From the NCBI GenBank assembly GCA_018711815.1, contig DVHU01000023.1:1-58192 (forward strand): 58,192 bases of DNA, written 5' to 3'. Both the position numbers and the translations under genes were made by a program. The notes beneath the pieces are model-generated. The model saw only the letters and a list, made by a program, of their open reading frames with translations, searched no databases and was not told where the DNA came from. Below, one piece after another: positions 45,053-52,312 of this stretch (positions are counted from its first letter, which is position 1; each line of letters begins with the position of its first letter). This DNA is from Candidatus Egerieimonas intestinavium (lineage in GTDB: Bacteria; Bacillota; Clostridia; Lachnospirales; Lachnospiraceae).

Positions 45053-45077
45053 CGGCGCCTGCCAAAAGCATTATAAT
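45049..45077 (+). promoter_or_regulatory. Promoter of the tRNA-Ser unit
   Basis: TTGACG (45049-45054) and a perfect TATAAT (45072-45077) with a 17-base spacer. The -35 box includes the tadA stop codon. The truncated tRNA begins 11 bases after the -10 box. Confidence 0.75.
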
Positions 45078-45088
45078 ACTAACGGTAT

Positions 45089-45129
45089 GGAGATGTACTC
45101 AAGTGGTCGTAAGAGGTCGCACTCGAAAT
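45089..45129 (+). pseudogene. 5' half of a tRNA-Ser, truncated in the anticodon arm
   Basis: These 41 bases align without gaps to the 5' half of the intact tRNA-Ser downstream, with 10 differences. The D-stem is CTC/GAG here and TCG/CGA there, so each is self-consistent; this suggests it came from a different functional tRNA-Ser. The match ends just after the anticodon loop CTCGAAA. No T-arm or 3' acceptor strand follows. A near copy of the terminator loop (GTAAC-N-ATGCGGGTT) remains at about 45168-45183. Confidence 0.75.
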
Positions 45130-45287
45130 CTTGCGGGATGCTGTCCGTTTCGTCCAGTCCAAACCTTGTAACTATGCGGGTTCTACCTGGTTCGAAAAAT
45201 TGAATAATTTGCTGTTCTTTCCGTCAGTTCTTTCCAAAGCCCTTTTCTATCGGGAAAAGGCGGGAAAAACGGCGGCTGAACATAGAG

Positions 45288-45373
45288 GGAGAGTTATCGA
45301 AGTGGTCATAACGAGCCGCACTCGAAATGCGGTTGTCCGCAAGGGCACGTGGGTTCGAATCCCACACTCTCCG
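45288..45373 (+). tRNA. tRNA-Ser (anticodon CGA)
   Basis: An 86-base cloverleaf with the long variable arm of class II tRNAs: acceptor GGAGAGT/ACTCTCC with discriminator G, anticodon stem CCGCA/TGCGG around CTCGAAA (anticodon CGA), variable arm TTGTCCGCAAGGGCACG, and T-loop TTCGAAT. CCA is not encoded. It reads UCG serine codons. Confidence 0.95.
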
Positions 45374-45380
45374 CTACCCC

Positions 45381-45415
45381 AAAATCCAGTAACCATGCGG
45401 GTTGCTGGATTTTTC
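45381..45415 (+). terminator. Terminator after tRNA-Ser
   Basis: AAAATCCAG-T-AACC pairs with GGTT-G-CTGGATTTT around a five-base loop ATGCG, and ends in a U-run. It is a strong intrinsic terminator. Confidence 0.88.
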
Positions 45416-45456
45416 TAGTTTGCGCGCCTCCAATGCTATGTAGGAGCCACAATGTT

Positions 45457-45520
45457 TTGACAAAATCCATTGACGCAAAATATAACATTAAATATAATAT
45501 AAAATAGGAATAATGTTATA
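45457..45520 (+). promoter_or_regulatory. Overlapping promoters and inverted-repeat operator of the toxin module
   Basis: Two promoters overlap: TTGACG (45470-45475) with TATAAT (45493-45498) at 17 bases, and TTGACA (45457-45462) with TATAAC (45481-45486) at 18 bases. A perfect 10-base inverted repeat, TATAACATTA (45481-45490) and TAATGTTATA (45511-45520), brackets the -10 box of the first promoter with centres 30 bases apart, about three helix turns. It fits autoregulation by the HTH domain of the following gene. Confidence 0.7.
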
Positions 45521-45535
45521 ATTACGAGGTGGCAT

Positions 45536-46411
45536 ATGCAGACATTTATTAAACAAATAAGAACCTATTTGAATATGAGTCAGACCGAGTTTGCGGAGCA
45601 ACTGAATGTTACCTTTGCAACTGTAAATCGTTGGGAAAATGGGCGTACTGTGCCAAACAAATTGGCGCAGTCCAAAATGTATGACTTATGTAAAGAAAAA
45701 TCTGTTCCCGTTTATGATATGACTTTGAAAAAGATTTCTGAGGCAGTAGAAGCAGTTTCACCGGAAAGGAATCGTATTCTTCTCTATCACGGCTCTAAAG
45801 CCGGTATTGAGGGGAAAATCGAGCCCAAAAGTCGGAAGCAATGTGACTTCGGAAAGGGCTTCTATATGGGAACCAATCCCAGCCAGGCGCTGACCTTGAT
45901 TTGCGACTATGAGAAATCTAAGTTCTACATTGTTTCCATTGATACAGATAAACTTGCTCAAATCGAAGTCCCTGCCGATATTGATTGGGCAATGCTTGTG
46001 GCATACCATCGAGGAAGAATGGAAAAAATAAACGGTACTGATTTCTATAATAAGTACCGTGATATGACCGCTGATAAGGATTTAGTTATCGGGAATATTG
46101 CGAATGACCGTATGTTTTTTGTGATTGACAATTTCTTTGTTGGAAATGTTACCGATACGGCGCTGGTCAACAGCCTTTCTGCGCTTCAGCTTGGAAAGCA
46201 GTATGTGGCGGTTTCTCAAAAGGGATGCGATGCGGTACGCATTGAAGCTGAAATCAGCCTTTCTTACATTGAAAGATTATTTGTGAAGAATACCGCCGAA
46301 GAGAACCGGGCAAAAGGAATCTCTCTTGCCAACGATATTTGCAGAAATTATCGCCGTGAGGGCTTATTCTTTGATGAGATACTCGATAAGGCGAAGGACG
46401 GAGGGCAATAA
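45536..46411 (+). CDS. HTH-DUF3990 protein, probable ADP-ribosyltransferase-like toxin
   Basis: A 291-residue protein. Residues 1-60 are an XRE-type HTH (LNMSQTEFAEQLNVTFATVNRWENGR). Residues 78-235 match the DUF3990 pattern, which belongs to the PARP/ART-like fold: LLYHGSKAG gives the first conserved His, DFGKGFYMGTNPSQAL the Tyr region, then DWAMLVAYHRG and IGNIANDRMF. The remaining approximately 55 residues are helical. It probably modifies a cellular target with ADP-ribose. The gene is AT-rich compared with its surroundings, follows tRNA-Ser, and shares one base with the next gene (TAATG). Toxicity is inference from the family. Confidence 0.8.
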   Translation: MQTFIKQIRTYLNMSQTEFAEQLNVTFATVNRWENGRTVPNKLAQSKMYDLCKEKSVPVYDMTLKKISEAVEAVSPERNRILLYHGSKAGIEGKIEPKSRKQCDFGKGFYMGTNPSQALTLICDYEKSKFYIVSIDTDKLAQIEVPADIDWAMLVAYHRGRMEKINGTDFYNKYRDMTADKDLVIGNIANDRMFFVIDNFFVGNVTDTALVNSLSALQLGKQYVAVSQKGCDAVRIEAEISLSYIERLFVKNTAEENRAKGISLANDICRNYRREGLFFDEILDKAKDGGQ

Positions 46412-46824
46412 TGGACGAATTACAGCTAAAGTTATGTGATATTCAGGGCCGGTTGTTCGAATTATCTGCCGAAAAGAAATATAGCAGCGCCGCTTTTGTT
46501 AAGGCGTTCATGACCTCTGATACCGCAAAGGCGCTTGACTCCGAGTATAATCGGATGCAGTGGGCAGGCGAAGAATATCTTCTTGAGGAGGTTGCGTCTG
46601 CTGCAGGCGATTCATTAACTACGGACGGTGAACTATACGATACGGATATTTTGTACTGGATTGGCTATATCTACCGCTATTGGCATTATTACAGCGGCGA
46701 GGACAGCGCAAGAATATATAAACAGGCCCCGGCTGAAACAATGAAACGCAACTATATGATATTTCACACAATGGATCCCGTTCTTGCTATCGAGGATTTA
46801 AAGGAGATTCACAATCAACAATGA
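46411..46824 (+). CDS. Small partner of the DUF3990 protein, probable antitoxin
   Basis: A 137-residue acidic protein with no signal or membrane segment. It is mainly helical by composition, with a Tyr/Trp-rich central segment (DILYWIGYIYRYWHYYSGED) and a C-terminal MKRNYMIFHTMDPVLAIEDL that reminds me of the ending of DUF3791 proteins, which are often found next to DUF3990 genes. The start codon overlaps the stop codon of the putative toxin, so the two are translated in a coupled way. Antitoxin function is therefore likely but unproven. AT-rich like its partner. Confidence 0.65.
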   Translation: MDELQLKLCDIQGRLFELSAEKKYSSAAFVKAFMTSDTAKALDSEYNRMQWAGEEYLLEEVASAAGDSLTTDGELYDTDILYWIGYIYRYWHYYSGEDSARIYKQAPAETMKRNYMIFHTMDPVLAIEDLKEIHNQQ

Positions 46825-46999
46825 TGGAGGTGCAAGAGGGCACTCGAAAACAAATTTGTGTTGACCAACTTTGCCGATTCTGCCCGTAATGGAGCAGATA
46901 CAGGGCGGTTGATTTGCTGATATGGCAAATTCGATATATCTGCTCCTTCGTGATCATATCGGGGACAGCGTTCCAGCGGATTGCTTTTCGGTTTTGGCC

Positions 47000-48250
47000 C
47001 TACCCCTCCAGCCGGCGGAAGAACCTGACGGAGGCCAGACCGATGGCGCTGACAACCAGTCCGCTGGGAATCAGGACCCAGTAGGGGGAGGCGGAAAAGA
47101 GATCAAAGAGAGCTCCGTACATTAGCTGTCCCAGGGGCTGGGCGCACATGGAGAGGGTATAGACGTAGGCCATCACCTTGCCCATCAGCTGCTGGGGAGT
47201 CCGCCCCTGGACCAGAGTGATGGCATAGGTGGAAAAGATGCAGCAGCCCAGCTGGGAGGCGCAGAACATGATCAGCAGCACAAAATAACGGCTCAAAGTC
47301 CCCAGAGGCAGAAGAAAGGCCAGACCGGAGGGAATCAGGCAGAGGCCGAAGGATACGAAAACAGCCGCCAGGTGGCGGGGCAGAAACTTTCCGGCCAGAA
47401 GGGCCACGGAGAGGGTGCCCAGGATAGCGGAAAGGCCCATGGCGCTCTCTGCTGCCCCGTAGTACTCCGGGGAGAGGCCCAGGACTGTGCGCACCAGGTA
47501 GGGAAAGCCCACCACGGTGGTTCCCGCCACAAAAAGGCTCACCAGAGCCGCCAGCAGAAGCAGCTTTAGGATGTCTGGCTCTTTCCGGCGCAGGAAGCGC
47601 ATGCTGTCGGAGAAATCCTCCCGGATCACCGAGAGCAGTCCCGGGGCCTTCTGGGGGGGCTGGTAATTCAGCCGGATGAAGCACTCCAGCAGCGCTGTCA
47701 GGAAGAAGCAGGCAGCGGCGGCCCACAGCACCGGAAGGATACCAACAGCGGAGTAAAGCAAGCTGCCCAGAAAGGGGGCGATCAGGCCTGAGACAGCGGA
47801 GACCTGGCTCACCAGGGCATTTCCCTTCAGGAGATTATCCCCGGAGAGCATCTGGGGAACGCAGGCCTGGACTGTGGGCGACTCAAAGGCGGCCAGCACA
47901 GACAAGATGATCAGCAGGGCGCCGATGAGAGAGAGGTCTCCCCCGGAGGAGGGGAGAAGGCCGGAGGAGAGAATCAGTCCGGCGGCCAGCACGAAGAGGC
48001 CGGAGAGCAGATCCAGTCCCACCATAATATTTCGGCGGTTGGCCCGGTCTGCCAGGATTCCCCCCAGGGGGGAGAGAAGAATGGTGGGAAGCATGGACAG
48101 CGCCAGGAGACCGGCGAAGATTCCGGCGGACCCGGTTTGCTCCAGCACGTACATGGACAGGGCAAATTTCAGGGCATAATTGCCCATCAGAGAGCTGATC
48201 TGCCCGGAGATTAAAAAGGCAAAATTTCTGGTGAAAAGTCGCTGCTTCAT
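47000..48250 (-). CDS. MFS transporter (efflux type)
   Basis: A 416-residue major facilitator protein with 12 predicted helices. The motif-A-like loop reads GGILADRANRRNIMVGLD (about residues 59-76), and the N-terminus NFAFLISGQISSLMGNYALKFALSMYVLEQTGSA is typical of the macrolide or drug exporter group (MefA-like). It probably exports drugs or metabolites with proton exchange. GGAGGAAC precedes the start. The TetR gene lies 105 bases upstream on the same strand, and an 8-5-8 inverted repeat stands between them. Confidence 0.9.
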   Translation of the reverse strand: MKQRLFTRNFAFLISGQISSLMGNYALKFALSMYVLEQTGSAGIFAGLLALSMLPTILLSPLGGILADRANRRNIMVGLDLLSGLFVLAAGLILSSGLLPSSGGDLSLIGALLIILSVLAAFESPTVQACVPQMLSGDNLLKGNALVSQVSAVSGLIAPFLGSLLYSAVGILPVLWAAAACFFLTALLECFIRLNYQPPQKAPGLLSVIREDFSDSMRFLRRKEPDILKLLLLAALVSLFVAGTTVVGFPYLVRTVLGLSPEYYGAAESAMGLSAILGTLSVALLAGKFLPRHLAAVFVSFGLCLIPSGLAFLLPLGTLSRYFVLLIMFCASQLGCCIFSTYAITLVQGRTPQQLMGKVMAYVYTLSMCAQPLGQLMYGALFDLFSASPYWVLIPSGLVVSAIGLASVRFFRRLEG

Positions 48251-48297
48251 GGGTGTTCCTCCTTTGGTTGTGGGTAAATGAAAGAATAAAAATATTA

Positions 48298-48318
48298 ATA
48301 CCTACCGAATGTATGTAT
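48298..48318. promoter_or_regulatory. TetR operator candidate before the MFS gene
   Basis: ATACCTAC-CGAAT-GTATGTAT is an 8-5-8 inverted repeat with one mismatch. The half-site GTATGTAT appears again at 49030-49037 in the tetR promoter region. Repression of both transcripts by the TetR protein is a reasonable inference. Confidence 0.55.
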
Positions 48319-48324
48319 AAGGCT

Positions 48325-48347
48325 AAAATAAAATTGCCCGAAGGCAA
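48325..48347 (-). terminator. Terminator of the tetR gene
   Basis: On the minus strand TTGCC-TTCG-GGCAA is followed by TTTTATTTT. The UUCG loop makes a small but stable hairpin just after the tetR stop. Confidence 0.75.
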
Positions 48348-48355
48348 CTTTATTT

Positions 48356-49003
48356 TTAAGGAGAGTCTGGAAATTGCTGGAAAAATTCATCCACCAGGAT
48401 CTGGATGGAGCTGTCGAAGAGGGGAACTCCCATTTTTTCCAGCATTTCCCCCAGAAAATAGAATTTTTGCCGCATTTCCTCCCGGGTGGCGGGAAACACG
48501 GAGGGCAGAAGCCACAGGCTGGTCAGCAGGGGCAGCAGTTCCGCGATTTCCCTGGGATAGGCGGTATGGATGGAACCGTCCCGGTTACCCTCCTGGATCA
48601 GCTCCAGAAAATACGGGGTGAGGATCCGGCGGTTGGAGTCGATCATCTCCACCAGGATCCGGGGATTCTTGGTGATAGGAATAGACTGAATGGTCATATT
48701 TGTGCGGGCCTTGTCCTCCTGGTTCAGGCGAACCACCTCCCGGAGCTTCTGAAGGCCGTTTAAGTCAGTCCGCCCCCGAACCAGCTCAAAGGGATTGTGT
48801 TCAAAAAACATCCGGTCCCCCACCGCGTCCATGATCTCTTCTTTGGACTTAAAATGGTGGTAGATGGCCCCTTTAGTCAATCCCCCCAGCTCATCCACAA
48901 TGTCCTGAATGGTGGTGTTGTCGTAGCCCTTTTCCAGGAAGAGGCGCTGAGACACGTCCAGGATTCGTTCCACGGTCACCTCGGGATACTTATTTCGCGC
49001 CAT
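48356..49003 (-). CDS. TetR/AcrR-family regulator
   Basis: A 215-residue TetR-type repressor starting at 49003 (MARNKYPEVTVERILDVSQ) with GGGAGG upstream; the longer frame is rejected. The HTH is DNTTIQDIVDELGGLTKGAIYHHFKSKEE (about residues 28-56, read in two parts). The C-terminal helical ligand pocket is unlike named members. It sits directly upstream of the MFS gene in the same direction and most likely controls that pump and itself through sites sharing GTATGTAT. Confidence 0.9.
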   Translation of the reverse strand: MARNKYPEVTVERILDVSQRLFLEKGYDNTTIQDIVDELGGLTKGAIYHHFKSKEEIMDAVGDRMFFEHNPFELVRGRTDLNGLQKLREVVRLNQEDKARTNMTIQSIPITKNPRILVEMIDSNRRILTPYFLELIQEGNRDGSIHTAYPREIAELLPLLTSLWLLPSVFPATREEMRQKFYFLGEMLEKMGVPLFDSSIQILVDEFFQQFPDSP

Positions 49004-49285
49004 GGTTTTGCCTCCCTTACATTCTTTTGGTATGTATTGAGTATACAGTGATGAGGTATTTTCTGTCAAGAACATTTTGAGGGCTGCGGGCGCCGGACTG
49101 CGAGAATCGCAGTCTGTGTGCATACATTAGTGACAGTGAGGCCGAAAGGCCAAACGGATACAAAAAGACGGAAAGAAACCTACAAAAATCTTGCGGAAAC
49201 ATAGGAAATGTTATACACTAGAGCCAGAGAAAAATGTTCTGGCGGGGACGTTTTTCACGGAATAAAGAGAAAAGGTGGTAAGACG

Positions 49286-50122
49286 ATGAACAAGTTAGAA
49301 CTTCAGAAAATGGCAAATGAAGTCCGCAAAGATATCGTTGCGGCTACTCATGCAGCCAAATCCGGTCATCCGGGCGGATCTCTTTCCGCAGCAGATATCT
49401 TTACATATCTGTACTTTGCTGAGATGAATGTGGATCCCAAGGATCCGAAGAATCCGGATCGGGATCGTTTCGTGCTTTCCAAGGGCCATACGGCTCCCGG
49501 ATACTATTCTGCTCTGGCAGAGAGAGGGTTCTTCCCCAAGGAGGAGCTGCTGAAGCTGCGTAAGGTTGGTTCCTACCTGCAGGGCCATCCGGATATGAAG
49601 CACATCCCCGGCGTTGATATGTCCAGCGGTTCTCTGGGACAGGGAATCTCCGCGGCAGTGGGAATGGCTCTGGCCGGAAAGATGGACAACAAGGATTACC
49701 GGGTATATACTCTGCTGGGCGACGGCGAGATCCAGGAGGGACAGGTTTGGGAGGCCGCTATGTTCGCAGGTCACCGGAAGCTGGACAACCTGGTTGTGAT
49801 CGTGGATAACAACAATCTGCAGATCGACGGAAAGGTCAGCGATGTCTGCTCTCCGTACCCCATCGATAAGAAATTTGAATCCTTTAACTTCCACGTGATC
49901 AATGTGGAGGGAAATGATATGGATCAGCTGGCTGCAGCCTTCAAGGAGGCCAGAGAGACCAAGGGAATGCCCACCGCCATCGTAGCTAAGACCATCAAAG
50001 GCAAGGGAGTTTCCTTCATGGAGGACAATGCGGCTTGGCACGGAACTGCTCCCAACGATGAGCAGTACGAGATCGCAATGAAAGATTTAGAGAAGGTAGG
50101 TGACGCATTATGTCAGATGTAA
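49286..50122 (+). CDS. Transketolase, N-terminal subunit
   Basis: A 278-residue TPP-binding half of a split transketolase; the start at 49286 follows AAAAGGTGG. HAAKSGHPGGSLSAADI (about residues 24-40) and the TPP motif LLGDGEIQEGQVWEAAMFA with VDNNNLQIDG (about 145-185) are intact. It works with the next gene's product as a heteromer, transferring two-carbon units between sugar phosphates in the pentose phosphate pathway. The two genes overlap by 13 bases. It provides the natural outlet for D-xylulose 5-phosphate from the ascorbate route. Confidence 0.94.
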   Translation: MNKLELQKMANEVRKDIVAATHAAKSGHPGGSLSAADIFTYLYFAEMNVDPKDPKNPDRDRFVLSKGHTAPGYYSALAERGFFPKEELLKLRKVGSYLQGHPDMKHIPGVDMSSGSLGQGISAAVGMALAGKMDNKDYRVYTLLGDGEIQEGQVWEAAMFAGHRKLDNLVVIVDNNNLQIDGKVSDVCSPYPIDKKFESFNFHVINVEGNDMDQLAAAFKEARETKGMPTAIVAKTIKGKGVSFMEDNAAWHGTAPNDEQYEIAMKDLEKVGDALCQM

Positions 50123-51048
50123 AGAAAATCGCAACCAGAGAGAGTTACGGAAATGCTCTGGCAGAGCTGGGAAAAGAGCATCCGGAGGTAGTGGTGCTGG
50201 ACGCTGACCTGGCAGGCGCCACCAAGACCGGCGTATTTAAAAAGGCGTTCCCGGAGCGCCATATTGACTGCGGTATCGCAGAGTGCAACATGATGGGAAT
50301 TGCAGCAGGCCTTTCCACCACCGGCAAGGTTCCCTTCGCCAGCACCTTCGCTATGTTTGCCGCAGGACGTGCCTTTGAGCAGGTGCGCAATTCCATCGGT
50401 TACCCCAAGCTGAACGTAAAGATCGGCGCCACCCACGCAGGTATTTCTGTGGGCGAGGACGGCGCTACCCATCAGTGCAATGAGGATATCGCCCTGATGA
50501 GAACTATTCCCGGAATGGTTGTGATCAACCCCTCCGACGACGTGGAGGCCAAGGCGGCAGTGAAGGCTGCTTACGAGCACCAGGGCCCCGTTTACATGCG
50601 TTTCGGCAGACTGGCAGTTCCGGTGATCAACGACAATGCTGACTACAAGTTTGAGCTGGGCAAGGGCGTTGTATTAAGAGAGGGCAAGGATGTTACCATC
50701 ATCGCCACCGGCCTTTGCGTGGCTGAGTCCCTGGCAGCAGCTGAGAAGCTGGCCGCAGAGGGCATCGAGGCCAAGGTAGTGAATATCCACACCATCAAGC
50801 CTCTGGATGAGGAGCTGGTAGTGGCAGCGGCCAAGGAGACCGGCAAGGTTGTGACCGTGGAGGAGCATTCCATCATCGGCGGTCTGGGAAGCGCAGTGTG
50901 CGACACCCTGTCCGCGCAGGCTCCCACCCCGGTTCTGAAAATCGGCGTTATGGATACCTTTGGAGAGTCCGGCCCGGCAGCAGAGCTGATTAAGAAATAC
51001 GGCCTGGACGGTGAGAGCATTTACAATAAGGTAAAGGCTTGGCTGTAA
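50110..51048 (+). CDS. Transketolase, C-terminal subunit
   Basis: A 312-residue protein with the pyrimidine-binding domain (ATRESYGNALAELGKEHPEVVVLDADL) and the transketolase C-terminal domain. The catalytic-type segments FASTFAMFAAGRAFEQ and GATHQCNEDIALMRTIPGM are present. It overlaps the N-terminal subunit gene by 13 bases in another frame, consistent with coupled production of equal amounts. Split transketolases are common in clostridia and archaea. Related DXP-synthase-like function is unlikely because of the pairing. Confidence 0.94.
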   Translation: MSDVKKIATRESYGNALAELGKEHPEVVVLDADLAGATKTGVFKKAFPERHIDCGIAECNMMGIAAGLSTTGKVPFASTFAMFAAGRAFEQVRNSIGYPKLNVKIGATHAGISVGEDGATHQCNEDIALMRTIPGMVVINPSDDVEAKAAVKAAYEHQGPVYMRFGRLAVPVINDNADYKFELGKGVVLREGKDVTIIATGLCVAESLAAAEKLAAEGIEAKVVNIHTIKPLDEELVVAAAKETGKVVTVEEHSIIGGLGSAVCDTLSAQAPTPVLKIGVMDTFGESGPAAELIKKYGLDGESIYNKVKAWL

Positions 51049-51113
51049 AAACAGAATAGAAGAACAGGGGGCTGTCGTGATTGACCGTTTTGGCGGTTGC
51101 GGCGGCCTCCATA

Positions 51114-51179
51114 TTTTTGGCTCTTTGCTAAGAGATGGAGGTAAATATTTTGCCTCTTTGTCAAGAGCTGGGGTAAATG
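51114..51179 (+). repeat. Tandem approximately 33-base hairpin repeats before the threonine aldolase gene
   Basis: Two consecutive units hold CTCTTTGCTAAGAG (51121-51134) and CTCTTTGTCAAGAG (51154-51167), each a CTCTT/AAGAG hairpin with a four-base loop, then TGGAGGTAAAT or TGGGGTAAAT. The loop differs while the stem is kept. Each unit includes a Shine-Dalgarno-like GGAGG or GGGG. The real ribosome site GGGAGG follows at 51185-51190. Confidence 0.7.
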
Positions 51180-51196
51180 TTTTTGGGAGGATATGT

Positions 51197-52219
51197 ATGC
51201 TTTGCTTTGAAAATGACTACAGCGAGGGGGCTCACCCGGCGATTCTGAAAAAGCTGGCGGAGACAAATCTGGAGAAGCTGCCCGGCTACGGCAGCGACAG
51301 CTACTGCGAGAGCGCCCGCGGAAAGATTCGCCAGGCCTGCGGCTGCCCGGAGGCGGAGGTGTTTTTCCTGGTGGGCGGAACCCAGACTAACGCGGTGGTG
51401 ATCGGCTCCCTGCTGAAGCGGTATCAGGGGGTGATTGCGGCAGCCACCGGCCATGTGAGCACCCATGAGGCCGGTGCCATTGAGTACACGGGCCACAAGG
51501 TGCTGGAGCTTCCCCAACAGGAGGGGAAGCTTGAAGCCCAGACGCTGGAAAATTACCTGGAGGCCTTTTACGGGGACGGAAACCATGAGCACATGGTGTT
51601 TCCGGGGATGGTCTACCTGTCCCACCCTACGGAGTATGGAACGCTCTATTCCCGAAGGGAGCTGGAGGAGATTTCCGCAGTTTGCCGCAGATTTGAGATT
51701 CCTCTGTACCTTGACGGGGCCCGGCTGGGCTACGGATTGGCCTGCCCGAAATCGGACCTGGGGCTGGAGGATATTGCCCGGTATACGGATGTCTTTTACA
51801 TCGGCGGCACCAAGGTGGGCGCTCTCTGCGGGGAGGCCCTGGTCTTTCCCCGGCGGGCGCCGGAGCATTTTCTCACCCTGGTGAAGCAGCAGGGGGCCCT
51901 GTTGGCCAAAGGCAGGCTCCTGGGGATCCAGTTTGACGCCCTCTTTACTGACGGGCTCTATCAGCGGATCGCGGAAAATGCCATCAAGACCGCCCAGGAG
52001 CTGCGGGAGATTCTGGGCCGGAAGGGGTATCGGCTGCTGGGTAACTCTCCCACCAACCAGATTTTTGTGATTTTGGACAACGGCAAAAAAGAAGAGCTGG
52101 AGAAAAAAGTCAGATTCAGCTTTTGGGAAAAGTACGATGAGGGCCGCACGGTGGTGCGATTTGCCACCAGTTGGGCCACGGAAATGAGTGAGGTAAGAGA
52201 GCTGGAAGCGCTGCTGTGA
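51197..52219 (+). CDS. ltaE: Low-specificity L-threonine aldolase
   Basis: A 340-residue PLP enzyme of the threonine aldolase / beta-eliminating lyase group, starting at 51197 (MLCFENDYSEGAHPAIL) after GGGAGG. The PLP lysine is in FYIGGTKVGALCGEALV (about residue 200), and the ring-contacting Asp in LYLDGARLGYG. It splits L-threonine or allo-threonine into glycine and acetaldehyde. A tandem hairpin repeat precedes it and an intrinsic terminator overlaps its end. No neighbours of glycine metabolism are visible. Confidence 0.9.
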   Translation: MLCFENDYSEGAHPAILKKLAETNLEKLPGYGSDSYCESARGKIRQACGCPEAEVFFLVGGTQTNAVVIGSLLKRYQGVIAAATGHVSTHEAGAIEYTGHKVLELPQQEGKLEAQTLENYLEAFYGDGNHEHMVFPGMVYLSHPTEYGTLYSRRELEEISAVCRRFEIPLYLDGARLGYGLACPKSDLGLEDIARYTDVFYIGGTKVGALCGEALVFPRRAPEHFLTLVKQQGALLAKGRLLGIQFDALFTDGLYQRIAENAIKTAQELREILGRKGYRLLGNSPTNQIFVILDNGKKEELEKKVRFSFWEKYDEGRTVVRFATSWATEMSEVRELEALL

Positions 52220-52239
52220 GCGCTTCCGACTCTTTTTTT
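52204..52239 (+). terminator. Terminator overlapping the end of the threonine aldolase gene
   Basis: GGAAGCGCT (52204-52212) pairs perfectly with AGCGCTTCC (52219-52227), followed by a run of seven T. The stop codon lies in the loop and stem, so ribosomes could influence folding. Confidence 0.88.
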
Positions 52240-52312
52240 CGTCATAGGGGAGATTTTGCCGGACAGAAGCGTTACCTTTCGGACGCATCTTCCGGTTTTT
52301 TCAACGGTTCCG

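Noticed and set aside
45536-46824. DarT-DarG DNA ADP-ribosylation system
   Set aside because: The toxin-like domain follows the DUF3990 pattern rather than DarT, and the partner is far too small for a macrodomain antitoxin.
51061-51196. Glycine riboswitch before the threonine aldolase gene
   Set aside because: The tandem units are short simple hairpins and lack the conserved glycine-aptamer cores.
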